Positions 63,410 through 64,000 of a stretch of DNA of 64,000 nt are shown here, one piece after another. The DNA is from Pseudomonadales bacterium (lineage in GTDB: Bacteria > Pseudomonadota > Gammaproteobacteria > Pseudomonadales > Ketobacteraceae), in NCBI GenBank assembly GCA_002708905.1, contig PAPM01000020.1, positions 98,811 to 162,810 on the forward strand, written 5' to 3'. How positions within the stretch are numbered: position 1 is the first letter of the stretch; every line of letters starts with the position of its first letter. The translations under genes were made by a program, and so were the position numbers. Below the pieces are notes generated by a model. The model was not told the DNA's origin. It ran no database searches and saw nothing but the letters and a program-made list of their open reading frames with translations.

Positions 63410-63784
63410 TTAGTAGGAGGTCAAAGGGACTCGTTGAAGTATGCCATTACTTTCAAGGTCTCCCAGTAGGCCAGGCTTTTTATCGAGGGTGAACGTTTCC
63501 ACCATTCCATATCCGTCTGAATCCGCACTTCCGTTAACATCCTTGGTTAGGCCATTTCCCAAAAACATTTCATTCGCACCATATTGATTGTTTATTTCTT
63601 GCCTTGTTTCCAGCAATTTTACATCTTCAGACGTCAGTTTTGCGTTCTTTGCAAATGCTATCATGTCGTCGTCATTCTTTAGGTCGAACCCAGAGCCCTT
63701 CGCTTTCTCAATTGATGTTTCATAAACGGCGGTGTATTCAGGTGACATGACGGTGTCGATATGCTCCGGATTTATATGTGGCAT
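63410..63784 (-). CDS. vgrG-linked small protein, candidate effector or adaptor
   Basis: A 124-residue protein directly after vgrG. It begins MPHINPEHIDTVMSPEYTA and ends LLGDLESNGILQRVPLTSY; the middle is acidic and partly helical (LKNDDDMIAFAKNAKLTSED). No catalytic motif, signal peptide or membrane segment is visible. Its ATG overlaps the last 13 bp of vgrG, implying translational coupling; there is no strong ribosome-binding site, and ATG at 63748 is an alternative. It may be a small secreted cargo, an adaptor, or the remains of a larger effector. AT-rich like its neighbour. Confidence 0.6.
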   Translation of the reverse strand: MPHINPEHIDTVMSPEYTAVYETSIEKAKGSGFDLKNDDDMIAFAKNAKLTSEDVKLLETRQEINNQYGANEMFLGNGLTKDVNGSADSDGYGMVETFTLDKKPGLLGDLESNGILQRVPLTSY

Positions 63785-64000
63785 ATCCGCAATGTGGCCA
63801 ATTGGGCGCGAGTCTTTTCAAAGTCGATAGTCTGTGGCAGCGGGGTGTTGCCGCCGGTGGCGGCCCGCAACTTGGCGCCGGGGCTGTCATTGTCCGCTTC
63901 CGCCGGTGAGCCGGGTTGGGTTGGATTGGCGGCCTGGGCAGAGCCACCGCCGCCACCTTCGTTGATGCGCACCAATGGCCCCATGATGGCCACACCTGAA
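63772..64000 (-). CDS. vgrG: Type VI secretion tip protein VgrG, C-terminal end
   Basis: The frame enters from the right edge and stops at 63772. It reads SGVAIMGPLVRINEGG, the last strand of the VgrG beta-helix (compare the usual IMGPLVRINSGG). A low-complexity Gly/Ala/Pro tail and a short end KTRAQLATLRICHI follow. VgrG trimers form the spike of the type VI machine and carry effectors, often encoded just downstream. Only about 75 residues are in the window. The unusual tail after the needle may be the docking site for the next gene's product. Confidence 0.8.
   Translation of the reverse strand, partial: SGVAIMGPLVRINEGGGGGSAQAANPTQPGSPAEADNDSPGAKLRAATGGNTPLPQTIDFEKTRAQLATLRICHI

Overview
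The window looks like chromosome from a free-living, probably marine, aerobic Gammaproteobacterium. GC is moderate (about 55 percent by eye). Supporting genes are a 741-residue monomeric NADP isocitrate dehydrogenase, an LpxR-type outer-membrane protein, MtgA, a YaiL/DUF2058 protein, Trk potassium transport, two RND efflux pairs, paired acyl-CoA dehydrogenases, a PQQ-dependent alcohol dehydrogenase and a type VI secretion VgrG. No rRNA, tRNA, CRISPR array or intact transposase was seen.

Layout. 1-1.1 kb: the end of one NAD-dependent epimerase and a second complete one. 1.1-6.2 kb: a tight three-gene minus-strand operon of a DUF2235 (Tle1-like) alpha/beta hydrolase, a 949-residue CHAT caspase-like protein and a ComEC-like metallo-beta-lactamase-fold hydrolase. 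This is the most promising candidate for an undescribed system. 6.5-8.8 kb: two exported trypsin-fold proteases. 8.9-10.8 kb: a TetR regulator and an LpxR-family lipid A deacylase, each preceded by almost the same operator sequence. 10.9-29.1 kb: ordinary chromosome (icd, TonB receptor, 7TMR-DISM diguanylate cyclase, mtgA, tas, peroxiredoxin, TPR-sulfotransferase, RND pair 1, ABC1 kinase, FHA-CpaF ATPase). 29.4-40.2 kb: flavodoxin, PP2C phosphatase, yaiL-like gene, amidase, prpE, J-domain protein, serC-serA, PQQ dehydrogenase. 40.5-45.5 kb: TetR regulator with RND pair 2. 45.7-47.7 kb: a lipoprotein with a tyrosinase-like domain and a small anchored partner. 47.8-60 kb: TrkA/TrkH, acyl-CoA dehydrogenase pair, EamA exporter, AMMECR1-Memo pair, FieF, CBS protein, APH-AAA kinase, SLC13 transporter.

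60-64 kb is an AT-richer accessory end. It has a SRAP protein, a globin-like protein, a frameshifted pseudogene, strong palindromes including a 78-bp MITE-like inverted repeat, and the C-terminus of a VgrG followed by two small genes. The gene two places after vgrG is a full-length homologue of the pseudogene about 1.2 kb away. This pattern fits a type VI effector/immunity island that gains and loses cargo.

Regulatory sites worth keeping are the paired TetR operator-like sites at 8.93 and 9.60 kb, a perfect FNR/Anr box between the CBS and APH-AAA genes, and several strong hairpins between convergent genes. Two convergent gene pairs (fieF/CBS and APH-AAA/SLC13) overlap at their 3' ends by about 40 bp.
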